A program made the position numbers and the translations under genes. The notes beneath the pieces were generated by a model. The model did no database searches. It saw nothing but the letters and a program-made list of their open reading frames with translations, and was not told the origin of the DNA. Shown here piece after piece: positions 1 to 11,238 of a stretch of 64,000 nucleotides of DNA (within the stretch, counting starts at the first letter, position 1; every line of letters starts with the position of its first letter). This DNA comes from Blastococcus sp. PRF04-17 (GTDB taxonomy: Bacteria > Actinomycetota > Actinomycetes > Mycobacteriales > Geodermatophilaceae): NCBI RefSeq assembly GCF_023016265.1, contig NZ_CP095412.1, positions 3,720,001 through 3,784,000 of the forward strand. Direction: 5' to 3'.

Positions 1-2811
<2,811 letters not shown>

Positions 2812-2987
2812 GAGTGGTGCACCTCCACCGGCCGAGGTTACGTGCGTGTGTCCGCAGCCGGGGTGTGGACCCGGACACGAATCCTGCCGAACCTCAACAA
2901 CCGGGCGATCCCGTTCCTCATTCCGACGAGGGACAGGTCGCAGGGCCGCCGGGAACCGGGGGCCGGGGGCGTCGCGTTGGAGCGGAC

Positions 2988-3860
2988 GTGCAGCGATGGA
3001 ACAACGGATTCAAGACCGCTGTGCTCCTGGGGCTGATGGGTGGGCTCATCCTGGCCGCCGGTGCGCTCCTCGGGGGACGCGGCGGTCTGCTCATCGCCCT
3101 GGTCGTCGCACTCGGGGTCAACGGGTACGCGTACTTCAACTCCGACAAGCTGGCGCTGCGGGCCATGCGCGCGTTCCCGGTCACCGAGACGCAGGCGCCG
3201 CAGCTCTACGCCATGGTGCGCGAACTGGCGACCGAGGCGCGGCAGCCCATGCCCCGGCTCTACGTGAGCCCCACCAACCAGCCCAACGCGTTCGCCACCG
3301 GGCGGAACCCGCGCAACGCGGCGGTCTGCGTGACCCAGGGCATCCTCGAACTGCTCGACCGGCGCGAGCTGCGGGGCGTGCTGGCCCACGAGCTCTCGCA
3401 CGTCTACAACCGCGACATCCTGATCAGCTCCGTCGCCGGGGCCATGGCCACGGTGATCACCTACCTGGCGCACATGGCGATGTTCGCCTCGCTGTTCGGC
3501 GGGCGTGCCGGTGACGACCGGGGTGGCGGGAACGCGCTCGGTGGACTGCTGCTGATCTTCCTCGGCCCCCTGGCCGCCGGGCTGATCCAGATGTCGGTCA
3601 GCCGCAGCCGCGAGTACCAGGCCGACGCCACCGGCGCCGCCCTCTCCCGGGATCCGCTGGCCCTCGCCTCCGCCCTGCGCAAGATCGCGCGCGGGACCTC
3701 CGTCCTGCCGCTGCCCCAGGATGACCGGCTGGTGACCCAGAGCCACCTGATGATCGCCAACCCGTTCCGCGGGCAGGGACTGGCCTCCTGGTTCAGCACC
3801 CACCCGCCCATGGAGCAGCGGGTCGCCCGGCTGGAGCAGATGGCCCGGGAGCTCGGGTGA
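2988..3860 (+). CDS. htpX: HtpX-type membrane zinc metalloprotease (M48)
   Basis: Membrane-bound M48 peptidase for quality control of membrane proteins. The zinc site is HELSH (H134, E135, H138), with a third ligand in SREYQAD (E209). Two hydrophobic segments follow the N-terminus (residues about 8-45) and two more lie between the HExxH and the third ligand, the HtpX topology. The open frame extends upstream to 2814, but I choose the GTG at 2988: it has GGAG 5 nt upstream, and it yields the usual VQRW...[10 protein letters not shown] start and a 290-residue protein, close to the family norm. Convergent with the phosphotransferase gene downstream; the 194 bp between them hold nothing I recognise. 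Confidence 0.9.
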   Translation: MQRWNNGFKTAVLLGLMGGLILAAGALLGGRGGLLIALVVALGVNGYAYFNSDKLALRAMRAFPVTETQAPQLYAMVRELATEARQPMPRLYVSPTNQPNAFATGRNPRNAAVCVTQGILELLDRRELRGVLAHELSHVYNRDILISSVAGAMATVITYLAHMAMFASLFGGRAGDDRGGGNALGGLLLIFLGPLAAGLIQMSVSRSREYQADATGAALSRDPLALASALRKIARGTSVLPLPQDDRLVTQSHLMIANPFRGQGLASWFSTHPPMEQRVARLEQMARELG

Positions 3861-4054
3861 GGACCCCCGTCAGCGGTAGTGGTCGAACCGACCCCGGGTG
3901 TACGCGGCTCTCGTTGCGATCGACGGAACTGGCAGCTCCTCGTCGTCGTCGAACGGGACCGGGGCCGGTGGTGAGGAGCAGTCACCAGAAGGGCATCGCC
4001 TTCCGGCACGGTCCAGAGCCGAGCGGGGTGAGGATGTCCTGGCGAGGCATCGGC

Positions 4055-6538
4055 TCAGGTGTCCAGGCGTACGACGCCGGCGGTGCCGTCGACGGTGACG
4101 ATGTGGCCATCGGTCAGCTCGGTGGTCGCCGTCGACGTCGCGAGCACCGCGGGGATGCCGTGCTCGCGCGCGACGATCGCGGTGTGCGACAGCGCGCCAC
4201 CCCCGTCGGTGACCACCGCTCCGGCGATGCCGAACAGCACCGACCACACCGGAGTGGTGACGCGGGCCACGAGGACGTCGCCGGGCCGCAGGTTGCCGAA
4301 CTCGTCCTCGGAACGAATGACCCGGACCGGTCCCGTGTGGGTGCCCGGTGAGCCGGGTGCGCCGGCCAGCCCGGCCTGCGCCTCGCCGACGCTGGGGGTG
4401 AACTCGTTGGCCATGTACCACATGAACGCGGCGTTGATCCGCCGCGCCTCGTCCGGTAGCCCCCGCACGTCGGGCGGCTGCTGCGGCGGGGGACCGTGGA
4501 AGGCCGGACCGGGGTGGGCGGTGACCCAGGCCCGCTCGGCACGCCGCCGTGCGACGAGCTCCCGCACGTCCTCGTCGGCGCGCAGCGCCCGCCGCAGCTC
4601 GTCGTCGGCGAGGTACGCCACATCCGCCGGTCGTGCGATGCGGTCGTCCCGGACCAGCCGCTCGCCGATCTCCAGCGCCACGCGGCGGATCAGCCCGCAC
4701 GGGAGATTTCCGGTCCAGAACACGTTGTCCTCCCGGACGCCGTAGACCCGCCGCGCGGCCGTCAGCGCGCGATCGAACCGCCGACGGTCCTCCTCGGACC
4801 GAGGCGCCAGCAGCCGGCGCGCCTCGGCCTCCGCCCGGTCCCGCAGCGCGTGAGGGTCCTCGCCCGGTCGTTCACCGGCCGCGGCTTCGCGCAGCAGCCC
4901 CGCCAGCAGCCAGGGCCGTTCGGCCAGCGTGGCCGAACCGGGGTCGTCGCCGAGCGTGCGATGGCCGAAGCGGTCGAGGTGGCCGCGGAATGCGGCGCCG
5001 AGCGCCGGGTCGAGCTCTGCCAACCGCTTCTCGACGTCGGATCCGGGGTCCGCCAGCACCGCCTTCGCCTCCGGGCGGCCGCGCACCTGCGTGGCCAGTG
5101 CGGCCAGCGCCCGGGCCGGCTCGGCGGACGTCTCGGACAGGCCCGTCAGCAGCTGCAGGGTCTGCAACGTGTCCCAGCCCAGGAGTTGTCCGCAGGTGGT
5201 GGCCAGCTCGTGCAGCGCGACGACGTAGGGCGGCAACAACCGGAAGTGGATGTGCAGGCCCCGGCGCAGCAGCGCGACGGCGGCGCCGAACGTGGCCTCG
5301 AGCTCGGCGTCGGACAAGGCCGCCAGGTCCGTGGTCCGCAGCCGCTCGGTGTCGCTCCGGAACTCGTCGCGCCACTGCCGCTCCCAGCGGGCGGGCAGCT
5401 CGTCGAGCAACCCGGTGCGCAGCACCCGGCGGGCGGTCGCTGTCCGCCGGCGCAGGGGCGGCACCACCCGGGTCAGGATCCCCATCACCCACCACGGTGG
5501 TGCCGGGCCCTCCTTGCCCCCCACCGGCAGCACCCGGGTGTAGATCTCCCCGCCCAGCGACCGGCTCGTCAGGGTGTCGAGCAGGAGACCGAAGTCGCCG
5601 AACATCTCGGAGATGGTGGCGTCGAGCAGGGGCAGGTAGACCGACGCGCCGAGCGGGGTCATCGGCTCGTGGTAGTGCGCGGCGTCCTTGGTCCAGGTGC
5701 CCTCGGTCGGGACCTGCAGCGCCGGAGCGGTCGGCAGGGCGGTGATCGGCCGGGACTGCAGCACGTGCACGTTCCCGTCGGCGATCGCCCACTCGACGTC
5801 CTGGGGGGTTCCCAGCCGGTCCTCGAGTCGTTCCGCCATCTCGGCCACCTGCAGCGCGCTCGCCGCGTCGAGCGCGTTCTCCGGGGCGGCGACGCACTCG
5901 GCGGTGCCGCCGCGCACCACCCACTCGTCTGGGGTGGTGCCCCCCGACACCAGCCGCTCCCCCAGCCCCCGCACGGCGCTGACCAGCGTCTGGTCGCGGT
6001 CGCCGGTGACCGGGTTGGCGGTGAAGGCGACACCGGCCGCCTCGGCCCGGACCATGCGCTGGACCAGCACCGCCATGCCGCCTTCGGCGGCGCCGGCCGC
6101 GGCCCGGTAGGTCGTGACCCGGTCGCTGCGTGCAGCGGCGACGCAGCGGCGGACCGCGTCACACACCGCATCGAGGCCCTCGACGTCGAGGAACGATGCG
6201 TACTGGCCGGCGAAGGACGCGTCCGGGAGGTCCTCGGCCGTCGCCGACGACCTGACCGCGACCGGTCCGCCACCGAGGCGCGCGAGCGCCGCGGCGATCT
6301 GCTCCCGCAGGCCGGGAGGCAGCGGTGCACCCGCGAGCTCGTCGGCTGCCGGCTCCGCGGTCCCGGTCAGCTCGCCCCAGGAGTCGGCGGTGATGACGAA
6401 GAAGGCGGGCACGGGGAATCCGACGGCCGTCAGCATCGCGAGGGTGGCCGCCTTGTGACCCACCACCGTGGCGTCGCGGGCCGCCGGGTCCATGAGGTCG
6501 ACCACGGTCGGATCGGCAGTCCTGGGTGCACCGGTCAT
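4055..6538 (-). CDS. Rifampicin phosphotransferase-like / PEP-synthase-family dikinase
   Basis: 827-aa protein with the three-part layout of rifampicin phosphotransferases. An N-terminal PPDK-type ATP-grasp domain (about 1-310) has VRSSATAEDLPDASFAGQY around R96, AGVAFTANPVTGD, and VEWAIADGNVHVLQSRPIT. A helical middle region (about 320-740) would be the acceptor-binding part. The C-terminal swivelling domain has GGALSHTAIVAREHGIPAV with the phosphorylatable His at about H785. The C-terminal TIM barrel of true PEP synthase or PPDK is absent, which argues against a gluconeogenic role. A TetR-family gene is divergent across 69 bp and probably controls it. The acceptor is not provable from sequence; rifamycin phosphorylation is one possibility, and other members of this architecture have unknown substrates. 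Confidence 0.75.
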   Translation of the reverse strand: MTGAPRTADPTVVDLMDPAARDATVVGHKAATLAMLTAVGFPVPAFFVITADSWGELTGTAEPAADELAGAPLPPGLREQIAAALARLGGGPVAVRSSATAEDLPDASFAGQYASFLDVEGLDAVCDAVRRCVAAARSDRVTTYRAAAGAAEGGMAVLVQRMVRAEAAGVAFTANPVTGDRDQTLVSAVRGLGERLVSGGTTPDEWVVRGGTAECVAAPENALDAASALQVAEMAERLEDRLGTPQDVEWAIADGNVHVLQSRPITALPTAPALQVPTEGTWTKDAAHYHEPMTPLGASVYLPLLDATISEMFGDFGLLLDTLTSRSLGGEIYTRVLPVGGKEGPAPPWWVMGILTRVVPPLRRRTATARRVLRTGLLDELPARWERQWRDEFRSDTERLRTTDLAALSDAELEATFGAAVALLRRGLHIHFRLLPPYVVALHELATTCGQLLGWDTLQTLQLLTGLSETSAEPARALAALATQVRGRPEAKAVLADPGSDVEKRLAELDPALGAAFRGHLDRFGHRTLGDDPGSATLAERPWLLAGLLREAAAGERPGEDPHALRDRAEAEARRLLAPRSEEDRRRFDRALTAARRVYGVREDNVFWTGNLPCGLIRRVALEIGERLVRDDRIARPADVAYLADDELRRALRADEDVRELVARRRAERAWVTAHPGPAFHGPPPQQPPDVRGLPDEARRINAAFMWYMANEFTPSVGEAQAGLAGAPGSPGTHTGPVRVIRSEDEFGNLRPGDVLVARVTTPVWSVLFGIAGAVVTDGGGALSHTAIVAREHGIPAVLATSTATTELTDGHIVTVDGTAGVVRLDT

Positions 6539-6607
6539 CGTCTGCTCCTGACCACCCGGTTTTTGGTGGCAGTTACTATGACATCAATCATGCGCTACTG
6601 TCGAGCA
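6539..6607. promoter_or_regulatory. Divergent promoter/operator between phosphotransferase and TetR genes
   Basis: Short, comparatively AT-rich spacer between divergent starts. TACTAT at 6574-6579 is a good -10 for the TetR gene. Two short inverted repeats follow: ATGA-6 nt-TCAT (6578-6591) and ACTG-5 nt-CAGT (6597-6609). Either could be a TetR operator; the arms are only 4 bp, so this is suggestive. The architecture (regulator divergent from its target) is a standard TetR autoregulatory design. Confidence 0.4.
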
Positions 6608-7228
6608 GTGAGTGGACCCCGCAGCTACCGCAGCCCGCTCCGCGAACGCCAGGCGCACGAGACGCGTCAGCTGGTGCTGGCGGCGGCCGCTGACGAGCTC
6701 GTCGCCAACGGGATGGCGGACACCACCATCGCGGCGATCGCCGAGCGCGCGCAGGTGTCGCAGCGCACCGTCTACCGCCACTTCCCCGATTGGCAGTCGT
6801 TGCTCGATGCGTTGACCGAGTGGGTGGAATCCGAGCTCACCGCCAGGATGGAACGCACCCTGCCGGCGTCGGCGGACGTGTCGCTCGACGAGCTGCTGGA
6901 CACCGGTCGCACCTTGTTCACGGCGATGGAGGATGTCGGCAGGCCGGCCGAGGCCATGGTGCTGACCGCCCAGGCCAACAGACTGCTGTCCGAGGGTCAC
7001 CGCGAGCGCACGCGCGCGGTCGAGCGGGTGATCGCCGACGGGTTGCCGACGGTGGATCCGTCGACCCGGCGTCAGGTGTCCGCGATCGTGCGCCTGCTGT
7101 TCGGATCCCACACCTGGTACACGCTGACGCGGGAGCTGGGTCTGACCGCCGAGCAGGCCGGCGAGGCGGTCTCGCGGACGGCACGGGCGCTGCTCGCCGA
7201 CGCACGGAGGACGGGTGAGACTTCCTGA
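6608..7228 (+). CDS. TetR/AcrR-family transcriptional regulator
   Basis: 206-aa TetR-type repressor. The N-terminal helix-turn-helix is clear: TTIAAIAERAQVSQRTVYRHF at about residues 39-59, followed by a helical ligand-binding domain without recognisable specificity. Three in-frame starts exist (ATG 6578, ATG 6590, GTG 6608). I chose GTG 6608 because the protein then starts SGPRSYRSPLRERQA as TetR proteins usually do, and the -10 at 6574-6579 would make the transcript start near 6586. No strong ribosome binding site precedes any of them. Divergent from the rifampicin phosphotransferase-like gene, its most likely target. Confidence 0.82.
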   Translation: MSGPRSYRSPLRERQAHETRQLVLAAAADELVANGMADTTIAAIAERAQVSQRTVYRHFPDWQSLLDALTEWVESELTARMERTLPASADVSLDELLDTGRTLFTAMEDVGRPAEAMVLTAQANRLLSEGHRERTRAVERVIADGLPTVDPSTRRQVSAIVRLLFGSHTWYTLTRELGLTAEQAGEAVSRTARALLADARRTGETS

Positions 7229-7352
7229 GCACCTGCCGCGCCGATGGGAGCGCACTCGCCATCGGCATCACACACCCACCAGGTCCGCGACGTGCGGACC
7301 GTATGGAACTCGACTCCTATGGCACGCCGCTGAACTGCGCGACCGTCGCTGA

Positions 7353-7844
7353 TCAGCGGTAGTTGTCGAACTGCAGAGCCACGTCGAGGTCGGCGCCCTT
7401 GAGCAGCTGCTGGACAGCCTGCAGGTCGTCGCGCTTCTTGCCGCTGACCCGCAGCTGGTCGCCCTGGATCTGCGCCTGCACACCCTTCGGGCCCTCGTCG
7501 CGGATCAGCTTGGCGATCTTCTTGGCGACGTCGGACTCGATGCCCTGCTTGATCCGTGCAGAGATCTTGTACGTCTTCCCCGACGCCTGCGGCTCGCCGA
7601 CGTCGAGCACCTTGAGCGAGATGTTGCGCCGGATCAGCTTCTCCTTGAACACCTCGAGCGCGGCGGAGACCCGCTCCTCGGTGTCGGCCTGCAGCGTGAC
7701 GCCGTCCTCGCCTGCCCAGGCGATGGATGCGTTCGTGCCGCGGAAGTCGAAGCGCTGCGAGAGCTCCTTGCCCGCCTGGTTCAGCGCGTTGTCCACCTCC
7801 TGGCGGTCCACCTTGCTCACGACGTCGAAGGACGAGTCGGCCAT
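7353..7844 (-). CDS. yajQ: YajQ-family nucleotide-binding protein
   Basis: 163-aa protein matching YajQ over its full length: start [26 protein letters not shown] near residue 31, [12 protein letters not shown] in the middle, and the C-terminal [13 protein letters not shown] and [11 protein letters not shown]. The fold is two RNP-like domains that bind nucleotides or RNA; in some proteobacteria YajQ binds cyclic di-GMP. The cellular role in actinobacteria is not established. A cyclic di-GMP turnover protein lies 4 kb away, which is suggestive only. Transcribed away from tRNA-Tyr; convergent with the TetR gene. Confidence 0.92.
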   Translation of the reverse strand: MADSSFDVVSKVDRQEVDNALNQAGKELSQRFDFRGTNASIAWAGEDGVTLQADTEERVSAALEVFKEKLIRRNISLKVLDVGEPQASGKTYKISARIKQGIESDVAKKIAKLIRDEGPKGVQAQIQGDQLRVSGKKRDDLQAVQQLLKGADLDVALQFDNYR

Positions 7845-7932
7845 GGCTGTTCCCTTCCGCTGCGTGGACGTCGCCTCCGGGTGTCCGAGGACGCCGTCGC
7901 TCGTCTTGTAGTCTTCTCCGGTACCACCGCAC

Positions 7933-8014
7933 GGCGGGTTGCCCGAGTGGCCAATGGGAGCGGACTGTAAATCCGTCGGCTTAGCCTACGAAGGTTCGAA
8001 TCCTTCACCCGCCA
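7933..8014 (+). tRNA. tRNA-Tyr (GTA)
   Basis: 82-nt type II tRNA with a long variable arm. The acceptor stem GGCGGGT (7933-7939) pairs with ACCCGCC (8007-8013), and the discriminator is A. The anticodon loop CTGTAAA gives GTA, flanked by GCGGA/TCCGT. The T arm has GGTTCGAATCC. CCA is not encoded. A strong hairpin follows at 8024-8057. Confidence 0.95.
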
Positions 8015-8023
8015 CGCCTGGTG

Positions 8024-8057
8024 CAGCGGCCCTCGACCACCTGGTCGGGGGCCGCTG
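8024..8057. terminator. Long hairpin after tRNA-Tyr, probably bidirectional
   Basis: CAGCGGCCCTCGACCA (8024-8039) pairs with TGGTCGGGGGCCGCTG (8042-8057), near-perfect with one G-U pair. It lies between tRNA-Tyr (plus) and the stop of the TadG-like gene (minus), so it can end both transcripts. There is no clear U tract, as is common in actinobacteria. Confidence 0.7.
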
Positions 8058-8061
8058 TCGC

Positions 8062-8493
8062 TCAGGGGACGGTGGGTGCCCGTGCGCTCGCCGTCGCGGT
8101 GCGCTCCAGCGGCTGGCCGCCCAGGAACAACCAGCCGAAGGCGATCTCGACGAACCGGGTGCACCGCACCGTGACCTCGGCGCCGTCCGTCCGGGCCGAC
8201 CACGAGTCGAGCCGCGCACCTCCGTCGGCGAGCTGGTCGGCGACGGCCGCCTGCGCGGCGGCCATGGTGAGCGGCAGCTCGGTGCCGACGCCTTCGGAGT
8301 AGACGACGGCCTCGTCGGTGCGGTTGGCCGCGGCCAGGGCGGCGCCGTCGCACACCGCCTGCACCTCCTGCTGCTCGAGGAAGGCGTCGGAGGCTGCGAT
8401 GGCCCCGAGGACCATGAGCGCCGCGACCGTCCAGCAGACCAGGACGAAGGGCAGCGTGGATCCGCGCTCCCGGTCGGTCTCGAACGTCCGCAC
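8062..8493 (-). CDS. TadE/TadG-like pilus-assembly family protein
   Basis: 143-aa protein with a single N-terminal membrane segment (residues about 12-33) directly after ERGS, then EVQAVCDGAALAAANRTD. The ERGS-helix-DGAALAAAN pattern is that of TadG-like proteins found next to tight-adherence (Flp) pilus genes or as orphans in actinobacteria. The ORF is open to 8613, but GTG 8493 is chosen because it puts the ERGS motif about 10 residues from the start, as in the family. No ribosome binding site is obvious. No other tad genes are near, so it is an orphan here. The residues after the helix should be outside the cell. Confidence 0.65.
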   Translation of the reverse strand: MRTFETDRERGSTLPFVLVCWTVAALMVLGAIAASDAFLEQQEVQAVCDGAALAAANRTDEAVVYSEGVGTELPLTMAAAQAAVADQLADGGARLDSWSARTDGAEVTVRCTRFVEIAFGWLFLGGQPLERTATASARAPTVP

Positions 8494-8642
8494 CGGCGCA
8501 GCGTACGGACGGCGGTCGTCGTCCACCGCCTGTGGACAGGGTCTGTGGACACTGTGGACACCCGATCGTGTGGCCCGGAGTCGCGCCACGGGGCCTGTGG
8601 ACGACGCCCGCACCCGGCGATCTCACCGGTGACACTGCCGAC

Positions 8643-8927
8643 ATGGTCGTCGAGCTGCCCCCGATCGAGGTCTACGGCCTCGCCAACGCGCTGCGCGCAG
8701 CCGCTCGGGTCGCCGAGGAGATCGGCCCGCGGCTGGGCTCCCCGGGCGACGTCGGGGAGCACCTCAGCGCGGCGGTCGACAACTTCCTGGAGAGCCACCG
8801 GACGGCGGGGCGGGCACTCGCGGGGGAGCTGCAGTGGCTGGGGGACACCGTGGCCGCCGTCGCCGACTCCTGGCTCCGGCTGGACGCGGCCGTCGTCCCG
8901 GCGGCCGGGCGGGCCGACGCCCGATGA
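8643..8927 (+). CDS. Small helical WXG-like protein
   Basis: 94-aa, almost wholly alpha-helical protein with two predicted helices (about 13-30 and 40-85) and W65-L66-G67. The size and helical character resemble WXG100/ESX-type proteins or their partner proteins, but the motif is not central, so the assignment is tentative. The ATG at 8643 is the first methionine giving a protein of this size. It overlaps the next gene by ATGA (8924-8927), pointing to a two-gene translational unit. I see no signal peptide. Confidence 0.55.
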   Translation: MVVELPPIEVYGLANALRAAARVAEEIGPRLGSPGDVGEHLSAAVDNFLESHRTAGRALAGELQWLGDTVAAVADSWLRLDAAVVPAAGRADAR

Positions 8928-9388
8928 CCGCCCTCCCCGAGACGATCCCCCTCGACCACCCGCGGGGCGATCCCGCCGCTCTGGACGAGCTCGTCCAGGC
9001 CGTCGCCCGGGTGGCGCACCTGCTGACCGTGCTGGCCGGGGACCTGACCGGCCCGAGCGCCGCCGCGCCCGGCTGGCTCGGCGCCGATGCCACGGCCGCG
9101 GCGGCCCAGATCGGATCGGTGGCCGGGCTGTCGCACCAGATGGCCGGAGCGGTTTTGCTCGCGACCGCGCGGCTGAGCGCGTACGCCGACCGGCTGGGCG
9201 AGGCCCGGCGGCGGGTCGACGCGTTGCGGGAGGAGCAGGACGAGGACTACCGCCGGGCCTGGAGGCTGGTGTCCGAGCTACCGGATCCTCAGGCGGAGTT
9301 CAGGTTCGGCGGGCCGGCCGCGGCCGCCGTCGTCGAGGAGTTCCGGGCAGGGGAGGACTCGCGTCGGCGCCGCACGCGGCCCTGCTGA
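8924..9388 (+). CDS. WXG100-type N-terminal domain, probably 5' part of a frameshifted gene
   Basis: As read, 154 aa ending in an arginine-rich tail that does not look natural. Residues 18-95 form a helical hairpin with P-G-W51-L52-G53 at the turn, a classical WXG100 position, so a type VII secretion substrate fold is likely. The helix continues as PQAEFRFGG...VEEFRAGED and then shifts into nonsense. Adding one base near 9350-9360 joins it to the downstream frame, giving one protein of about 698 aa (8924-11019). I therefore read 8924-9388 and 9394-11019 as halves of one gene. It overlaps the upstream small helical gene by 4 bp. Confidence 0.6.
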   Translation: MTALPETIPLDHPRGDPAALDELVQAVARVAHLLTVLAGDLTGPSAAAPGWLGADATAAAAQIGSVAGLSHQMAGAVLLATARLSAYADRLGEARRRVDALREEQDEDYRRAWRLVSELPDPQAEFRFGGPAAAAVVEEFRAGEDSRRRRTRPC

Positions 9389-9393
9389 CCGAG

Positions 9394-11019
9394 GTGGAGG
9401 CCGAGGCTGCCGTCGTGGCGTCGGCGCTGCGGGAGGCCGGAGCGGTCGTGGGCGGCCACGGCCGGCCCGGCGACGACGTCCGCGCGCTGGCCCACCTGGC
9501 CACGCTCCTCCCCGGTTGGGGCGAGGAGGAACTCGCGGCGCGAGGCGCTGCGCTCGCGGCGCAGCTCGGCGACTTCGACGGCGACCCGGAGCTCGAGGGC
9601 ATCCAGGACCGCATGGCGCACGCAGCTCGCGCCGCCCTTCCTCTCTCGGGGACGCCGGCGTTCGCGGACGCCGTGCTCGCTCGTCTCGGGGTGGACGGCG
9701 TGCGGGATCTGCTGACCGCCCTGGGTCGTGCCGCGGACCCGGCGACGTCGCCGGTGGCGGCGCTGCTGGCGTCCGTGCTCGGCGTGGCTTCCTCCGGTGG
9801 ACCGTCGTGGGCGGTCGTGGACGCTCCGTACGCGGGCGCACAGGGCGTCTCGGTGGACCTGACGGTGGCCGGCATGACCGCCGTGCTCGCCGCGGGGGCC
9901 GTTCCCGGAGCGCGCGGGTTGCGTCCCGCCACCGTCGCCCTGTGGACGCGGCAGTTCCTGCTGCTGGACAAAGCCGAGGGGCGACGAGTCGGTGAGCGGG
10001 TCACGTACAGATGGAGCTCAGAGCTGGCCGACCCCGTCGCTGTGGGGATGGGTGTCCTCGCCCGGAGTGGTGCTCCCCATGTGGTGGCGGGCCTGCTCGA
10101 GGAGGCCGCTGTGTGGACCGAGGCGTTGTCCCGGTGGTGGAGGGACGGAGGCGACGCCTTCGGCGAGTTGGTGCACCAGCTCCGGCTCGACGATTCGTCC
10201 ACGGGCGCCCGTGCCGTCCGGGTGGCGCTGGAGGTGATCGGCTCAGGTCTGACGCCGGGCGACCTGTCGGCGCGCACGGTTCGGCGAGACACCGTCGACG
10301 CCGTCTCCTCGTCCCTCGCGCACGCGGTGGCGGCGCACGTCCCGGTCGCGGTCGAGGCGCTGTCGGTGGGAGTCGACGGACTGCTGCGCAACGGCGGAGC
10401 GCCGCTGCGTGCCCTCGGCTACCTGAGTGTCGGGAGCGGCGGGGCGGCGGCGATGCAGGAGGCCATCCTGGACTGGTCCCGCGACCGCCCGGTCGAACCA
10501 GGAGATGCCAGTTCCTTCTCGCCCGCACCGGCGGTCGCGATCCCCGCCGCGTACATGGCGGCCCGGGAGTACGGCCAGCGACTCGACCACGCGCTCGACG
10601 CGTACGAGATCAAGGAGGAGGCGGAGGCCGAGGCCGAGCGGTGGGACAAGACCTTCGGTCTGCTGGGATTCCTGCCGGGGCCCTGGGGCCTCGTCGGAGG
10701 AGTGGCAGAAGGGAGCGCAGCGATCGCCCTCGGCATGGACGGCAGGTTCGACGCGGGGGTCGATCGAGGGCTGCGTTTCGATGCGGATGATGCCGTGGAC
10801 GTCGCCTCGGCGGCGACCTCACCGGATCGCTCGGTCGACCTGGCGGCGCTGGACGAGCAGGCGCGAGCTGCGTTCGCCCGGACCGGGCGGGCGCTGGGCG
10901 ACGTCGCCGCACCCGTGTCCGAGGAATCCGACCTCGCGGCAGTGTTCGCCGATGGCCTCAGGGGGCTGGCGCAGGAGCGGGTCGTGAGGGCGCTGAAGCT
11001 GCTCCGCGGCGGCGATTGA
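9394..11019 (+). CDS. Large uncharacterised protein, probably 3' part of the WXG gene
   Basis: 541 aa from the GTG at 9394, but the open frame reaches further up without a good start codon or ribosome binding site. That supports its being the continuation of the WXG-type domain just upstream (one lost base near 9350-9360). I do not recognise the family. Visible parts are Ala/Val-rich helices throughout, SSGGPSWAVVDAPYAGAQG near residue 130, an acidic YEIKEEAEAEAERWDKTF helix, then a hydrophobic glycine-rich LLGFLPGPWGLVGG segment near residue 425. A WXG domain ahead of a long C-terminal region is the layout of some type VII-exported effectors; no toxin motif is visible. Confidence 0.5.
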   Translation: MEAEAAVVASALREAGAVVGGHGRPGDDVRALAHLATLLPGWGEEELAARGAALAAQLGDFDGDPELEGIQDRMAHAARAALPLSGTPAFADAVLARLGVDGVRDLLTALGRAADPATSPVAALLASVLGVASSGGPSWAVVDAPYAGAQGVSVDLTVAGMTAVLAAGAVPGARGLRPATVALWTRQFLLLDKAEGRRVGERVTYRWSSELADPVAVGMGVLARSGAPHVVAGLLEEAAVWTEALSRWWRDGGDAFGELVHQLRLDDSSTGARAVRVALEVIGSGLTPGDLSARTVRRDTVDAVSSSLAHAVAAHVPVAVEALSVGVDGLLRNGGAPLRALGYLSVGSGGAAAMQEAILDWSRDRPVEPGDASSFSPAPAVAIPAAYMAAREYGQRLDHALDAYEIKEEAEAEAERWDKTFGLLGFLPGPWGLVGGVAEGSAAIALGMDGRFDAGVDRGLRFDADDAVDVASAATSPDRSVDLAALDEQARAAFARTGRALGDVAAPVSEESDLAAVFADGLRGLAQERVVRALKLLRGGD

Positions 11020-11039
11020 GAGCCAGCTCTCACCCGATC

Positions 11040-11147
11040 GGTGACGACTCGTCCAATCGCAGCTACACAGAGTGACGACGCGAGGGATCGTCACCCCGTC
11101 GTGATCTTCGATGCTTGTCCATCCGGGTGACGGGAAGCAATGTTCCC
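11040..11147 (+). promoter_or_regulatory. Repeated GTGACGA motifs and palindrome upstream of the TAKWNR peptide gene
   Basis: The 219 bp between the WXG locus and the peptide gene hold GTGACGAC twice in direct orientation (11041, 11072). The first forms an 8-bp inverted repeat, GGTGACGA (11040-11047) with TCGTCACC (11088-11095). A second palindrome GGGAA-6 nt-TTCCC lies at 11132-11147. A weak promoter, TTGTCC (11115-11120)-17 nt-CAATGT (11138-11143), overlaps that palindrome, which would place it as an operator. All are pattern-level calls with no known regulator assigned. Confidence 0.35.
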
Positions 11148-11238
11148 AGCGCGGTCCGTACCGAACGACGCTCTGCCCCCGCGCGTAAGTGGCTGCCGCA
11201 AGCCCGCAGTCAGTCATGCACACATTCGTGGAGGCGTC

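Noticed and set aside
4055-6538. Classical phosphoenolpyruvate synthase
   Set aside because: It lacks the C-terminal TIM-barrel domain, and the order of domains fits RPH-type enzymes instead.
4496-6577. Long plus-strand frame across the phosphotransferase gene leading into the TetR gene
   Set aside because: Only the part from about 6608 is TetR; the rest is an antisense shadow.
11140-11238. A longer 62-residue version of the TAKWNR peptide starting at 11140
   Set aside because: No ribosome binding site at 11140; the GGAGG-ATG at 11239 is far better, and the extra residues look like random high-GC translation.
11041-11238. A cyclic di-GMP riboswitch upstream of the GGDEF-EAL gene
   Set aside because: I find none of the conserved GEMM core, and a terminator separates this region from the GGDEF-EAL gene.
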